Shown here piece after piece: positions 12,090-24,200 of a DNA stretch of 64,000 bases. Below the pieces are notes generated by a model. It did no database searches. It was not told the DNA's origin and worked only from the letters and a program-made list of their open reading frames with translations. Each line of letters begins with the position of its first letter. Position 1 is the first letter of the stretch. This DNA comes from Acanthopleura granulata (lineage: Eukaryota > Mollusca > Polyplacophora > Chitonida > Chitonidae), in contig JABBOT010000001.1 in NCBI GenBank assembly GCA_016165875.1, positions 13,018,540 through 13,082,539 on the forward strand, read 5' to 3'. A program made the position numbers and the translations under genes.

Positions 12090-13205
12090 GGATACTGGAA
12101 CCCCTCGTGGGCCAAGTTTCACATTTTGCCTTGTGTAAACCAAAGTATTGATCAAATATGGCCATATGTATATATATTCTGAAAGCTGAAATTAAAACAG
12201 CTGATTTCAAAAAAAAAAAAAAAAATTTAAATTTACCGAACTTTAACATTATTCAAAATAAAGAGAAAATCTGAAAAAATCAGAACAATTTTCCAAATTG
12301 CTATTTTCAAAAAATTTCAAATTTTTCTTGCTCAAGTGGAGAATTTACCATTTAAACTAAAAAGCGGTCCCACACATTTTTAATATTTATCTGACATTGT
12401 TCTCAGTGATCATTTAAAGTTAAACTTTCAGAAATTAAAAAAACACTTTGAAACTTTGATGTTCTTCTACTAATATCTTTAAAACTAGAAAAGATATCAA
12501 AAATCTATGAGACCATTTTTTAGCTTAGCTACCTGTGTGCCAACTTTCATGGCATTATGATGACAAATAAGCAAGAAATAAAAGTATTCCACCAAACAAC
12601 CGTCTCAAAAATAGAAAGGGAGAAAAAGACCAAAATGTCTGGAGGAGCATTATGTGTGACTAAATTCGTCATCAATTAATTTGTCAATTAATTTGAATCA
12701 CAAATTGTCCTGCTTCCAGTTAAAATGTCAACATCTGCGCCTTCTTGTGTTAAATTATATATCTTATCATGTTTCATCATAGGGTAAACTGGTGTTTTAC
12801 CTTGACATGTCAGTGCAAACCCTGCTAGAATGTGTTTATAAACCCCTCCCTCAATGGCACTCCGGTGGGGTGATTAAAGCTGGTGTTGTAGTTAACAGGT
12901 CTGCTAGGCTAGTCTCCACAAGCAACCATACACAGTTTATAGTGGCGAGCAATAAACATTTACCAGAGGTGTTTCTATTCACAGCAGGTAACCCTCTTCA
13001 GGGAGCTTATCTCCCTAATCAGGGAGTACTAAGAAAACACCACTGCCTTGTCCACAACATGTTAAACTTTTTGTCAAATTGTAGATATGTGCAATTCGAA
13101 TTGGTTTTCATCTTTAAGTCAGAGGAAAGATAGGAGAATGGAGCATAAGTATGTGAAATAAATAAATTTGGCCAAATTTCACCCCCCGAGGGGCTCTAGT
13201 ATCTT
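12090..13205. mobile_element. Candidate MITE flanked by TTAA
   Basis: The ends are imperfect inverted repeats: GATACTGGAACCCCTCGTGG at 12091 and, read inward from the right end, GATACTAGAGCCCCTCGGGG (complement of 13184-13203). TTAA lies just outside on both sides (12086-12089 and 13206-13209), as expected for piggyBac-type target duplication. The interior is AT-rich and non-coding, so it is non-autonomous. It sits between NOSIP and POLR1F. Confidence 0.72.
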
Positions 13206-13990
13206 TTAATCAATGAAGAAAGAAGAAAGGCCCTATGACCTCTTTGATGCATGTTCAATTACATTAGAGCTTTTATAAGACAGTTGAATAAGAAATCCTC
13301 TATAATACCCAAGGTTATAAAACAGAGATTATAAATACAGTTAGATTATAAATAAATTACATGATCCTGGATCGAAATATTTCAGCGCTTATTTTATATT
13401 GAACAAGCCAACCGAACTATACTGAAGCCAGGTTTACAAAATAAAATCAAAATTTTGTTATTCTGGAGCTGAAGCTGTCGGTACTATTCGCGCTCATGTG
13501 ACCGACGGAATTGTGCAAACAGAGCATTGTTGCCGCCTCTGGGTCTGTGCATTTAACAATCTACCTCAGCTGGACTGCCTCTAAGAACCATCGTTAAGTT
13601 AAGGAATATAAGTCCGTTTTCGTTCATGAATGCCATTTGGGTTTAACCAAGCAATTCAAGTATGGCCGCCACCTCTCCTCGCTGACGAATAGGGGATACA
13701 CGATTTACGGAAACATTAACATTAGGGCGTGAATAGGGGTGACCTTGGGTACAAATCACCCTTGACATTTATAGAAAAGACTTGATTTCCTGCAACCTTC
13801 AGAATGGTGATGGGTAGCTGTCATAAAAATTTGTAATGGTGTTTGGTTAACAACAACAACGACTAAAACACGTGAGATATGTTCTTCGGACTTGCGTGAG
13901 ACATTAGGTTGGGAAATTGAATTTGATTTATGGGTGACGAACGCGGCTAAGTAATGGGACGAAACTAGCTGAATGAGAAACATCTTGACC

Positions 13991-16900
13991 ATGACTAGAC
14001 GGAGGTATTGGGACCGCATTACCAGATGGTTGACTTTTGAACAGGCGAAAAAGAAGTTGAATGATTCCCTTTCAAGTTTTGTGTTGCTCCGACGCAAGCG
14101 TCACGTTGTGCTTCCCCCACGGTTTCTAGGCCGAGTTCACGAGGGCATCAGAGAATGGCTGAATTCAGAGCTGAGGATGTTCAGTACAGAGTAAGTCCAT
14201 CAGCGGTCTAGTCCAGGAAGGAAATCATATTTAAATCATAAAAGCCATCATTTTGGAAATTATGGAAACATTTAAAAGTGTTGATTACAATGGAACTTAC
14301 GATTCTGTTGATGTGATATTTCGTAAAACATGGATTACAATAACCTGTAATAAACCACCTAACGAACTGGAGCAGGGTTGTGAGACGCAAGCATGACAGC
14401 TTGGGTATGCAATGCCTCATTTTCAAAAGGCATATAAACAAACTAGGTCAGGTTACTCTTAATGGTATAAAGAGGACATTGCTGCTGGTGTCAAGTTATG
14501 TAGGCTATAGCATCTTCTTTTCCATGAACATATATCCAAGGAAAAAAGGACGAACTGGAGTAAATAAGGCTAAATACCGAGAAAGTCCAGTGCCCATGTG
14601 CTCACTGCAATGTTAAAAGATTAACCACACTTGTTTGCTTATATGCCTTTTGAAAATGAGGCTACGTGTAGGTAATCGCGCATGTGTGTTGCAGCCCTGC
14701 TCTAGATCGTGAGGTGGCTAATTTGTTTGACACTAAATTGGTTATCTAGGTTAAACATTCAACTGCAGTGGAGTAACTTCTTCCCTCACAGACTGAGTTG
14801 ACAGTTTTTTTACAGCAGTGCATCAATAAACTGCCTCCTGTTTGTCCACTAAATATCATCGTCAAGGCAATCATGGTAAAGGCAGGAATGAACAAAAAAC
14901 TACAAGGCTTAAGCCTAAATTACTGGTGGAGAGATAGTTGAATTAAATTAAATGTTCAGAAATTGTTAAATAGTCATGACATGTTGCTCTGTTAACACTG
15001 TGCAGGTTAGTTGTCGGGGAAAATCGATTACAATGACATGTTTTTGTGGACAGGTTATCTGGTGTAGTGATTGATTACAACAATATCTCCATGGTGCAGA
15101 TGGTGGGAAACATATATGACGAATCACCTTTCCTTCACTTTGACATTGAAGCTGACTTCATTGTGTTCCGACCAACAATCGGCTGTTCCATAAAGGGAAA
15201 AATCAACAAGATAGGCGATGACCATATTGGCTGTTTGGTTCACAATTGTGTGAATGCATCAATTCCACTGCCGAGCCACCTGGTGGAGTCAGGGAAATTC
15301 TCTGGGTCGAACAGTTCTGTGGTAACCTCAGATGTGGACCTCGAGTTTGAAGTCACTGATTTGGCCAGCCACAATAGAATTCTCACCATCACTGGGAAGC
15401 TTAAAACCAACAGGTAAGTTGTATAAAAATGTCAGTCCATGCTCTGTGGCAGTCTGTAAGGTAGTGTATAAAGGAATGGAGTAAAGTCTGCACCAGTCTT
15501 CTGTGCGGCTGTAACATGAAGTGGCCTGGTAAGTTATGAGCACCTGTTGTCCCTTAGAACTGGACATAAAGTGATGGGAAATTGTGTGACTTGTCCTTAA
15601 TTACAACAGTAACCCAGGTTTGGATGAACTCTATAGTTGATTTATACAGTCATATAATTTCAGATGTATCTTAATATGCGAAATTTAAGTGTTGCACTGT
15701 CAAATGTTTAAATCCTGAACACATCTGTGGGCAGGGACAAGGATCAAGAGAGAACACCAATTTCACGGTTCCAGGCACACTTGCTGTAAGGGTCATACAG
15801 TGGCATCAGATAAGAGGAAAACGCAGTCCAAGTCAGAATCCCACTTCAGGTTCAATTTATTTCCAACACATTCGGGTACCTAAAAAAGCCAGGATTAAAG
15901 CTTGCTTTATTGCTTTCTGTTTATATAGAAAAATTGACTCATGCAACACAAAGGGTTGACATAATTCTCAACATAATTTTAGAACAATCTTGCAAGTTTT
16001 TTTTTCGTTCAGGCATTTAAAACCAAAATTAACAGTAACTTTTATTCCTTACTAATCACCTTAGTAAGCAGTGAACACAGTCTGTGTACATGTACTTCAA
16101 GGCTTTCAAATGTCGCATTTACATGAATACGAATGGGTACATACAGGAACATGAAATGAAATGTGTGCATTCGCAGCAGTGTTTAAACACAGCATAGTAC
16201 AACGCAGCTTTCAGCAATATCAAGAAAGTTTCATTAAAATACATCTCAATCAGTCAGCAGCCGACTTAATGGTCAGAGTTATGTCTGCCAGTGTATTTTG
16301 GGATCATTTCAAATCCTCATACATGTGTGAGATATTCTGTCTCCAGTTAGTGTCACAACATTAAAATATATCTGCTCAATCTACGTGACGAATGTAATTT
16401 ACACAGAATTTACCAGCTGCATGCAGGATTCAGTTTTTTTAATGCACTACTTTGTGACATGATAGAAAACATTACCTGACTGTTGGCTATAAATTCAAGG
16501 AAAATTAGTGCAAAGAACAGACTACATATTCATGAATACTTCTCAAGCAAACAAACTATACGTAGATGTACGTGTTAGACACTGATCAGTGGGATGTCAA
16601 GTACCTGTGAAACACTCTTTTCCTCTAATTTTATGCCTCTTCCTGAGAGAAAATGTCTTTGAAAGCCTTGCCTAAAAAGCCATCAATGAGCATTACTTTT
16701 ATCAGACAGCAAACCACACAACATTCACCAAGAAAGGCTCAGAAAGTTTGTCCCGCCGTCTGACGTCAGCGAACTCCAGCAATCATGTACGCAAACGTGT
16801 TTGATGTAAGAACCTTTTTTCCCCTCCTCCCTGAAGAGAGCTGTGTGTATACTAGTGAACTCACGTGATATCTCTTTTCAGCTGGACTGCACAACTTTCC

Positions 16901-18211
16901 ACTTCATTTTACTTACAATCTCGAGATAAATTATGCCAGAGATAGCAGTCTTGTTACTTCTGTGATTGATGGTTCTTTGACATGTTTCAATACATTAGCA
17001 CAATAAGCACAAATATACAATAGCATTGAGACTGCACTGGTAAAGGAATACTCCATAATGATAAAATCCAAATAATAAATGTACTTGGCTTCATGGCAGG
17101 TGTCCAGGTACAGGTTTAATGGAGCATTGTCTGGTTGTTTCAGTTTAGGGACCTCCTTGGTTCAGTCAGCTAGTGCCCTTCTGGGAGGCCAGAAGCCTCC
17201 CACCCATGCGGTGCCTGTGAGTTTAAGCCCAGCTCATGCTGGCTTCCTCACTGGCTGTACGTGGGAAGATCAGCCAGTACCCTTCGGATGGTTGTGGGGT
17301 TCCCTCGGGCTCTGCCCAGTTTCCTCCACCACAATGCTGGCTGCCATCGTATATGTGAAATATTCTCGAGTACAGCTTAAAACACCAATGAAATAAATAA
17401 ATAAATAAATTCTTTCAGTTTACAGCACATCAATCTGGCAGAGTTGCAGACTAAACATGTTCCTGCTGAAGAGTTGAGTAATGGCTGCTTTAAGGTTGAG
17501 AACTCAGAGTTTGAGTACCTACGACTGGCACGTCACATCAGAGAATCCAGAATGGATAGTCATGGGGAGAGAGAAGTTGGAACATGTGGTGATGGAAGGG
17601 CAGAAACTGGATTGAATGATAATGGGAAGGCAGAGATCCCAGATCGTGGTGACATTACACAAAGGGAGAAAACTGACTCTGATTTGGTATCCTATAGTAT
17701 TTCTAGCAGTGGGAGGAAAAGAAAGAAGAAACGGAAGAAGGAGATGAGTGAAGATGTGATGAAGACTGAGTCATTGGACACTCTGGCCAGCTCTGGGCTC
17801 TCCTCGAGCTTCTGCGACTCAGGGGTCGATGTGTCATTTCTTGGAAGACAGTTACAGGAGAAGCCACAAAACCCCCAAAAAGTGAAAAAGGAACCAAATT
17901 CGCTTCTCTTTAATAGCCCTGTGAACAGTAGTACACCCCTGTCACCGAAGAAACACAAACACAAGTCATCTTCTTCATCTAATAAACACAATCTGGATAT
18001 ACCGTCACCCAAAAGACACAAACGTAAGACACCTTCTTCACCCAAAAAACACACATGCGAAACCCCTTCTTCCAAAAAACCCAAACTTACAACATCTCCC
18101 AAACAACACAAACTCGAAATACCTTCACCCAAAAAACACAAACTCAAAACATCTTCACCCAAAAAACACAAAAGTCGAAGACATTCTCAGAATAAAGAGG
18201 AATCTTTGTGA
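13991..18211 (+). CDS. POLR1F: DNA-directed RNA polymerase I subunit RPA43
   Basis: Three exons: 13991-14190, 15054-15413, 17419-18211 (TGA). Phases agree (GA|G, AG|T) and the total is 1353 nt, 450 aa. An in-frame ATG at 13973 would add six residues; 13991 is chosen for its adjacent basic start but either is possible. Exon 1 carries the N-terminal domain with RHVVLPPRFLGRVHEGIREW. Exon 2 carries the OB-like domain (VVIDYNNISMVQMVGNIYDE, IEADFIVFRP, HIGCLVHNCVNASIP). RPA43 pairs with RPA14-type partners in the Pol I stalk and docks RRN3/TIF-IA for rRNA transcription in the nucleolus. Exon 3 encodes a long, charged, Lys/Ser-rich tail with at least six SPKKHK-like repeats, extended relative to the conserved core. 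AATAAA at 18312-18317 is the likely polyA signal. Confidence 0.95.
17150..17409 (+). mobile_element. SINE abutting the POLR1F exon 3 acceptor
   Basis: This plus-orientation copy has 'tgtgagtttaagcccagctc' (B-box region), the conserved body, and the end 'tatgtgaaatattctcgagt' followed by (AAAT)n to about 17410. Only 'tctttcag' separates the tail from exon 3 at 17419, so the insertion lies within the normal polypyrimidine/branch-point zone. Confidence 0.85.
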
Positions 18212-19734
18212 ATCTGATGATATCAGGGTGTAACAACAAGTTGTATACTGTCCGCTGTCCTCAATGAAGGAATTATTATGGCTCGTTTTTGCCCGATCTG
18301 CCTGTGTTAGAAATAAAAGCATATGGTTTGATGGACTTGGCTGAACCATCTGGGTTAACATATTTGAAGTTCCCTCTGGTTTGGCTGCGGCTTTGAGGAG
18401 AGAAGTTTGTCAGATACCTGGTAAAGGAAGGTGGGGGGGGGAGGGTGTCCTCTGAACTTTGTTTAGTTTCCTCTGTGTGGCTTTGAATGACAAGGAAACA
18501 TTAGGTGATTGCTTATCTCTTTGGCTACGGAATGTTTAACTGTCTGCCATCTAGATTTTTTTCGGCTGTAAGGATCTTTATAATACAAGTTTACCAATCA
18601 GCAGGAACTTTAATGTAACCACAACCAATTAGAAGGCACTGAACAATGGTAACTAAACAGCCAATGAAGACGACTAGTCATGCCACTGAACATTGAACTT
18701 GAGCCGCTGTGAGCAGTGAGTTGTAGTGAAAGAGTTAATCCATGAAGTTTGTTTAAAATCACTTGCCTTCTACCAACGTAGCCTACATTTGGAGCTCACT
18801 CTGTGGATGCAAATCCCTGGGGAAGGTCTGTTCAATGCCAGCTTCGTTAGGCATCTTGATTACTCCCAATCCCCCCATCAATAAAACTGACTGTGTAGAA
18901 GTGGCAAATTCTTGAGTAAAGCATTAAAGCCAATGAAATAAACCTGTGATCAAATAAATTCATTGTGAAGGACACAATTGTTACATTTGTCTTTATGCAT
19001 ACTCTAATTCTTCAAACTTTTCACATGTTTGCAAGGTGTTTATTCAAGCATATTCTGAAGGCAATGTTCTGTGTTGACTGATAAAATTATAATTTTTGTG
19101 AAGCCCTGAAACTGGCCAATCCAACCAATGCAGTATTGTTTCCAAAGTCAAATTACACATGTGCATAAATTGCACTGAAAATTGCTCTTTCATATGCAAA
19201 AAAACTGAAGAATTAGGGTAAAGCTTTGATTCTTTGATGCAGATGTTCAACACTGATATTGGTTAATTCAAGCAGACCTAGTACTTATGTTAAAAGCCAG
19301 CCTTGTTTCCAAGTGTTCTTTATTCTTGAGATGATGGCCTTCTGTAATCAGGCTGCTTTTATATTAGATTTATACATTGTAGCAGTTATATGGTGTGGAC
19401 TGCTCAACAGCCAAGTTGGACCTTTAGAACTGTCCGTTGCAGCTGTCAGGGTTCTGGGCCAGGATGCCTTCCCTCTGCATATTAGTTCGCTGTACATATA
19501 TGATGATGTCAGAAAGAGCAAAGAGCTAGTGATGGCCTCTCTTCTGCCCAGAATTACATCAAAATATGTATTGTTTTGATGAAGTAAATTCATTTTCCCA
19601 GTTGTCCTGTTGTCATGAGTTATTTCCCTTGAACCACTACATGTACTAGGCCACTGTGTATTCTTTGGGTTTTACTTTGTGCTTAACAATTTTTCATGAG
19701 GAGGAGGAATCCATAGTATGTGTATATACTGTGT

Positions 19735-19935
19735 CTTCTTGTGGCAGAGTGAGTCCATGCAGCCACTAGAACACTGACCAGTCTTGTTTCCTTGATCCGA
19801 CCTCTCAATGCTGAGAAGTAAGGCAGCATCAAGTACCACGTTTAAAGTTTTTGTTACAACCATATCCAGGATTGATAGCTGATCTCCTGACCTTGATGTG
19901 GACACTTTAACCCCTAGGCCACCAAGGCAGTTTAG
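19735..19935 (-). mobile_element. Decayed tRNA-derived SINE, second family
   Basis: Read on the minus strand it starts 'tggcctaggggttaaagtgt' (A-box-like), then 'ggtcaggagatcagc' and a degenerate B box ('tatcaatcctgg'), followed by a non-tRNA body. The distal end shares 'tggcag(a/g)gtgagtcca' with 48604-48620, where another fragment lies. Confidence 0.6.
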
Positions 19936-20094
19936 TAGGCCGGTAAAGATGGGTATGTACATAACCAGCTGTTCATATTTGAGGCGTGCTATCAGACTCC
20001 CACACATAGCACTGAAACAAAATTCATGAGTGCCAATGTCACACGACTGAAATAACGAATAATCTGGGGAGTACGGATTAAGATGAGCAAATCC

Positions 20095-20275
20095 CACTCC
20101 TGGTCTTCTGCAAGGGATGTGATAATCACACTCCTGGTCTTCTGCAAGGGATGTGGTAATCACACTCCTGGTCTTCTGCAAGGGATGTGATAATCACACT
20201 CCTGGTCTTCAAGGGATGTGATAATCACACTCCTGGTCTTCTGCAAGGGATGTGATAATCACGCTCCTGCCCAAA
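20095..20275. repeat. ~35-bp tandem array
   Basis: Five near-identical copies containing 'cctggtcttctgcaagggat' followed by 'gtgataatcacact'. One copy has a short internal deletion. It lies beyond the likely FLAD1 transcript end. Confidence 0.85.
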
Positions 20276-20519
20276 AACAATGAAGGCCTGCAAAACCCAA
20301 TTGTATGTTTTTGGTTTTACAAGTAGTAAGTCCATGTAAATTGATGTGAAAATGGGTCTTAGCAGAGAAGTGTAAATCTGCAAGTTGGTTAGAAGAGTTT
20401 AAGCCACGACTTGACCAATCTTATGTCCTTTTCTCAAGGGGGCCTTCATGACAATAAGTGAAAAATTCTAAAGAAGTATGGAGTTAAAAGAGTCAAATAA
20501 ATGAACAAAATACTCACAT

Positions 20520-21236
20520 CTGTTTTTAAGTATTTATTTCTTGAATGTTTATATAAATATATGTACAAAATTTACAGGTCATAGGTGGTTTTACAAAGGC
20601 ACTTGGTCATCCAGGGTCCAGAAACCTGTTCTTCAATTTGAATTCTCCCCACAAAAACATTTTTGTGGTAAAATTTAACACGTCAGCACATCATCATGTG
20701 GAATTCCTTTGTGTTGATTTGAGGATTTGACTTCATGTACTGTGGTCTCCAGTCTCACACTTAGTCTGTATATGTTCACTGTATTCAACTTGTATTGGTA
20801 CTGTAACTCATAGTGTACTGAGGCCCCTAAGCATATCAGCAACGGTCCGTGTTTGTTGATTGTAACTCATAGTGTACTGTGGTCTCGGGCCTGGCAGTCC
20901 CAGCCTGTGTATGTTCATTGCAACTCAGTGTACTGTTGCTGTAACTCGATATATTGCTCACAATATCTGTGAAGGATAAGTGTAATTCAGAGCACATTGG
21001 TATTTGATTCTATCACCCATGGCAGCATCAAGCATGGCATTGAATTCATTGGGATAGTTAAAACCTTGTTGGTTTGATTTAGATCACTGTGTGGACTGAG
21101 GACCTGCTGTATGATACGCCTACAGTTGTGTATTCACTATGTATCTTGACTCCTAGGCATTTCAACATGGTATAATCACTGCACAGGAAGTGTGTTCAGC
21201 TGGGGCACCTGCAGGAATCCAGATTCCGGGATGGCT
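20520..21236 (-). other. FLAD1 3' UTR
   Basis: The minus strand after the FLAD1 stop. AATAAA (plus-strand tttatt) at 20533-20538 is a plausible polyA signal. A ~65-75 bp repeat in about three diverged copies ('gtaactcatagtgtactg') occupies 20735-20945. Confidence 0.55.
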
Positions 21237-24200
21237 TCAATTCCTGCCGTCTCTCTCTCTATGGTCTTCAGACAGCTGATACGCTGGCTTGTAGCGCAGC
21301 ACCCCATGGCTGTCAATGTACTGGAGTGAGGGGTTGGGGTGGGTGTTGTCCATACTGCCTAGTGAAGTGTACCTGTAACATACCAAGTGATAACGTACTG
21401 CAGTGAGGGGTTGGGGTGGGTGTTGTCCATACTGCCTAGTGAAGTGTACCTGTAACATACCAAGTGATAACGTACTGCAGTGAGGGGTTGGGGTGGGTGT
21501 TGTCCATACTGCCTAGTGAAGTGTACCTGTAACATACCAAGTGATAACGTACTGCAGTGAGGGGTTGGGGTGAGTGTTGTCCTCACTGCCCAGTGAGGTG
21601 TACCTGTAACATATCAGGTGATAGCGTACTGTAGTGAGGGGTTGGGGTGGGTGTTGTCCATACTGCCCAGTGAGGTGTACCTGTAATAGACTAGGTGATA
21701 AGGTATTGTAGTGAGGGGTGGCCGTTGAGGTGGATGTCCAGTGACGTGTACCTGTACGATGCGAGATATAAGTACTTGACACCTAACAGAAATGTGACAC
21801 AAAGCATAAAGGAGGAAATTTTTTGCAGGAATTACAGGTGAAAATTTGACACCTGTCCCAAACATTGCTTGAATCTTGTTTAACTAATCATGTGACATGC
21901 ATCACTGTATCTCATTCTTATATCATCTGCATAACTGGTAGTTTACACTACGAAAATGGAAGCACACGTGTACAGTAGGAGCGATTTAACTCTGTTAAGA
22001 TGCCCTGTGATCATGGTGAGGAATGACACCTGATTCTTGGGAGTCATCTGGCAGACAATGAACACTGTATTTGGTACGATGTCTGCTAGCCTGGACAAAA
22101 ATACATTCGTCACCTACCATAATGCACGCAAAATTTCAACTGAAATATCAGCCACTGTGGTCACAGGATGCAAAGCATCAAGGTGTTAGGTTATGGATTA
22201 GGCTAGCAAAGAACTCGTTAGTCATTCCACTGGAGACCGCGACCTGGTTGGATTAATGGGAGCTTCAGAGCTGACAGAAAAAACAATTCTAACTGAGCTG
22301 TGACAAATGTGGAGCATTAATTTGTGCATCCATCGACTTGATGATGAATGTTGTTATCGAGAGATCTTGGAGATACAATGCCGTCGTGTATCCTGCCGTG
22401 GCCGCACTGACACAATTACGTGCCGTGCATCGATGTAGATGGACCCAAGATGTTATTTTAAAATTCTGATGTTCATCATGACCCCGAGTCCTTCGCAGGA
22501 ACTGGACTAAATTGCCACAGATCTCGGAACTCGAGGTCCATGAATCTGCTCTTGATGCGGTCCGCACTCATGTCACCCAAACTTACATGTATTTACAACT
22601 GACAAAAATGAAAAATTTTTACGCCCTTCTCAGTTGTATTATGAAGATTTAAGTTGAATCTACAGACGACTTGAAAATGTGATTTTCATTGTTATAGAGA
22701 TGTTTTCGATGCCAGAACTGAGAGTAGGTTAGGAGACTTTCCAAAATGGCTGCCAACGGGAAGCCGTTTGGTTCATTCAAAGTGCTCTCAGCTAATGTGA
22801 CAAGAAGACAGTTTCATCAGTAAAGATAGTAAATTAGGAAGATAACATTCAAGATTCAACAGGAAAATGACGAAGGATTTATCAGTGCACAATTACACCC
22901 CACGTAACTGAAGTGTGAACACTCACCCAAAATTTTGTGACCTGCTTGACACAAATTTACAAGTGACTATTTTCCCAAATCTCAGTTGTAATTGTCACCA
23001 GGCTTTTTGGGGAAATCAGTAAGCATGAACGCTAAACAGTAAGAACACTGGAGCTTGCAGATTAGGACTCTGAGTAAACCCACTGCAAATCATGCGGAAG
23101 TATGAATGGTATGTTTACCACACCACCACCACCAATGACGCTAAAAACTAGTTTAATGTCTGAGTTTCGAATTTGAACTCTTTTATTGCTAAAGGCAAGA
23201 AAAGCCCTACTGTACCATGTGACCTGTCAAAAATGTTAGGCAACTATGTCTGATCACATTTACTATAACAAGGGCGTCTAAGAAAAGTTTCCAAAAAAGT
23301 TATTTAGATTAGACGTACCATAGGGAGATTTAAGGATCTGAAAGTTTTTTAATTTAAGATGCTCCTGATTGAAGGAGAGGTCGTTTGTACCTCCTTAACA
23401 CAGTGAGACACGTGACTGGTAAATTAAAATCAACTAAATTGCCTGACATTTTTGACAAGTCACTTGACACAGTTGAACTCTTTTTTTACTTTCTGCGACA
23501 AAAGTGTTCGAACTCAACTTTTTCTGATAAAAAATTTCCAGTTAAGGAGGGTTCTCTGCATACTGCTGAGATCATTATGCTAGATAGACAGGTTCTGGAG
23601 GTCAGTCAATATCCCACTGAGCAGCGACCACTACGTTTTTTCATACTGTGGCAGCGGAGATTAAATTCATTCCAGGAGATATCCGGATACGTCCACTGAT
23701 GATTGCCGGCGGTCGCTTATTCTGGTGGCTGATGTTTTGCGTTCATTACGGTACCATGTCCAGCAAACAAATCTTGAGGTACAGTTTATGTGCAACCAAG
23801 ATCAAAGTCCACCTTCCTGAGGGAAAGCACAATTATTTTCCTTGCTGTGGTTGATTTCAATGAAAGCTTTAATTACACAGTTGTGAGTACCCGGTATATA
23901 CTGTATACTATGATGATTTACAACCGAAGAAAACCCGATGATGTACATGACTGCTGGAAGGCTTGAAACAAATAGGCCATATGCCTCGTACGGGCATCCG
24001 TGGCCTTGGTAATAACATATCAGAACACTTGGATAGCCCAACACGGTATTACCGAAATCGGCTGATTGCTTGAAAATTCATACGGTCATGTACGCCTGTA
24101 ACTGAATATGCTTTATTAGAAAATTCCATTTCGAGATAACTGTTCGCTCTGAAAAGAGCCCTTGGGTAGTGGTCATTGTTGTTGCTGTTCATTCACTGTT

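Larger units (their letters stand above)
18212..20519. other. Region between convergent POLR1F and FLAD1
   Basis: It includes the short POLR1F 3' UTR, a G-run at 18432-18441, a decayed tRNA-derived SINE (19735-19935) and a 35-bp array (20095-20275). Open frames at 19259-19579 (+) and 19672-20181 (-) overlap repeats and show no recognisable domain, so they are not called. Confidence 0.55.

Noticed and set aside
17692..18171. 159-aa minus-strand frame in POLR1F exon 3
   Set aside because: Antisense shadow of the Lys/Ser-rich tail repeats; the plus strand joins correctly to exons 1 and 2.
19672..20181. 169-aa minus-strand frame
   Set aside because: Made of a 35-bp array plus a decayed tRNA-derived SINE; no recognisable domain.
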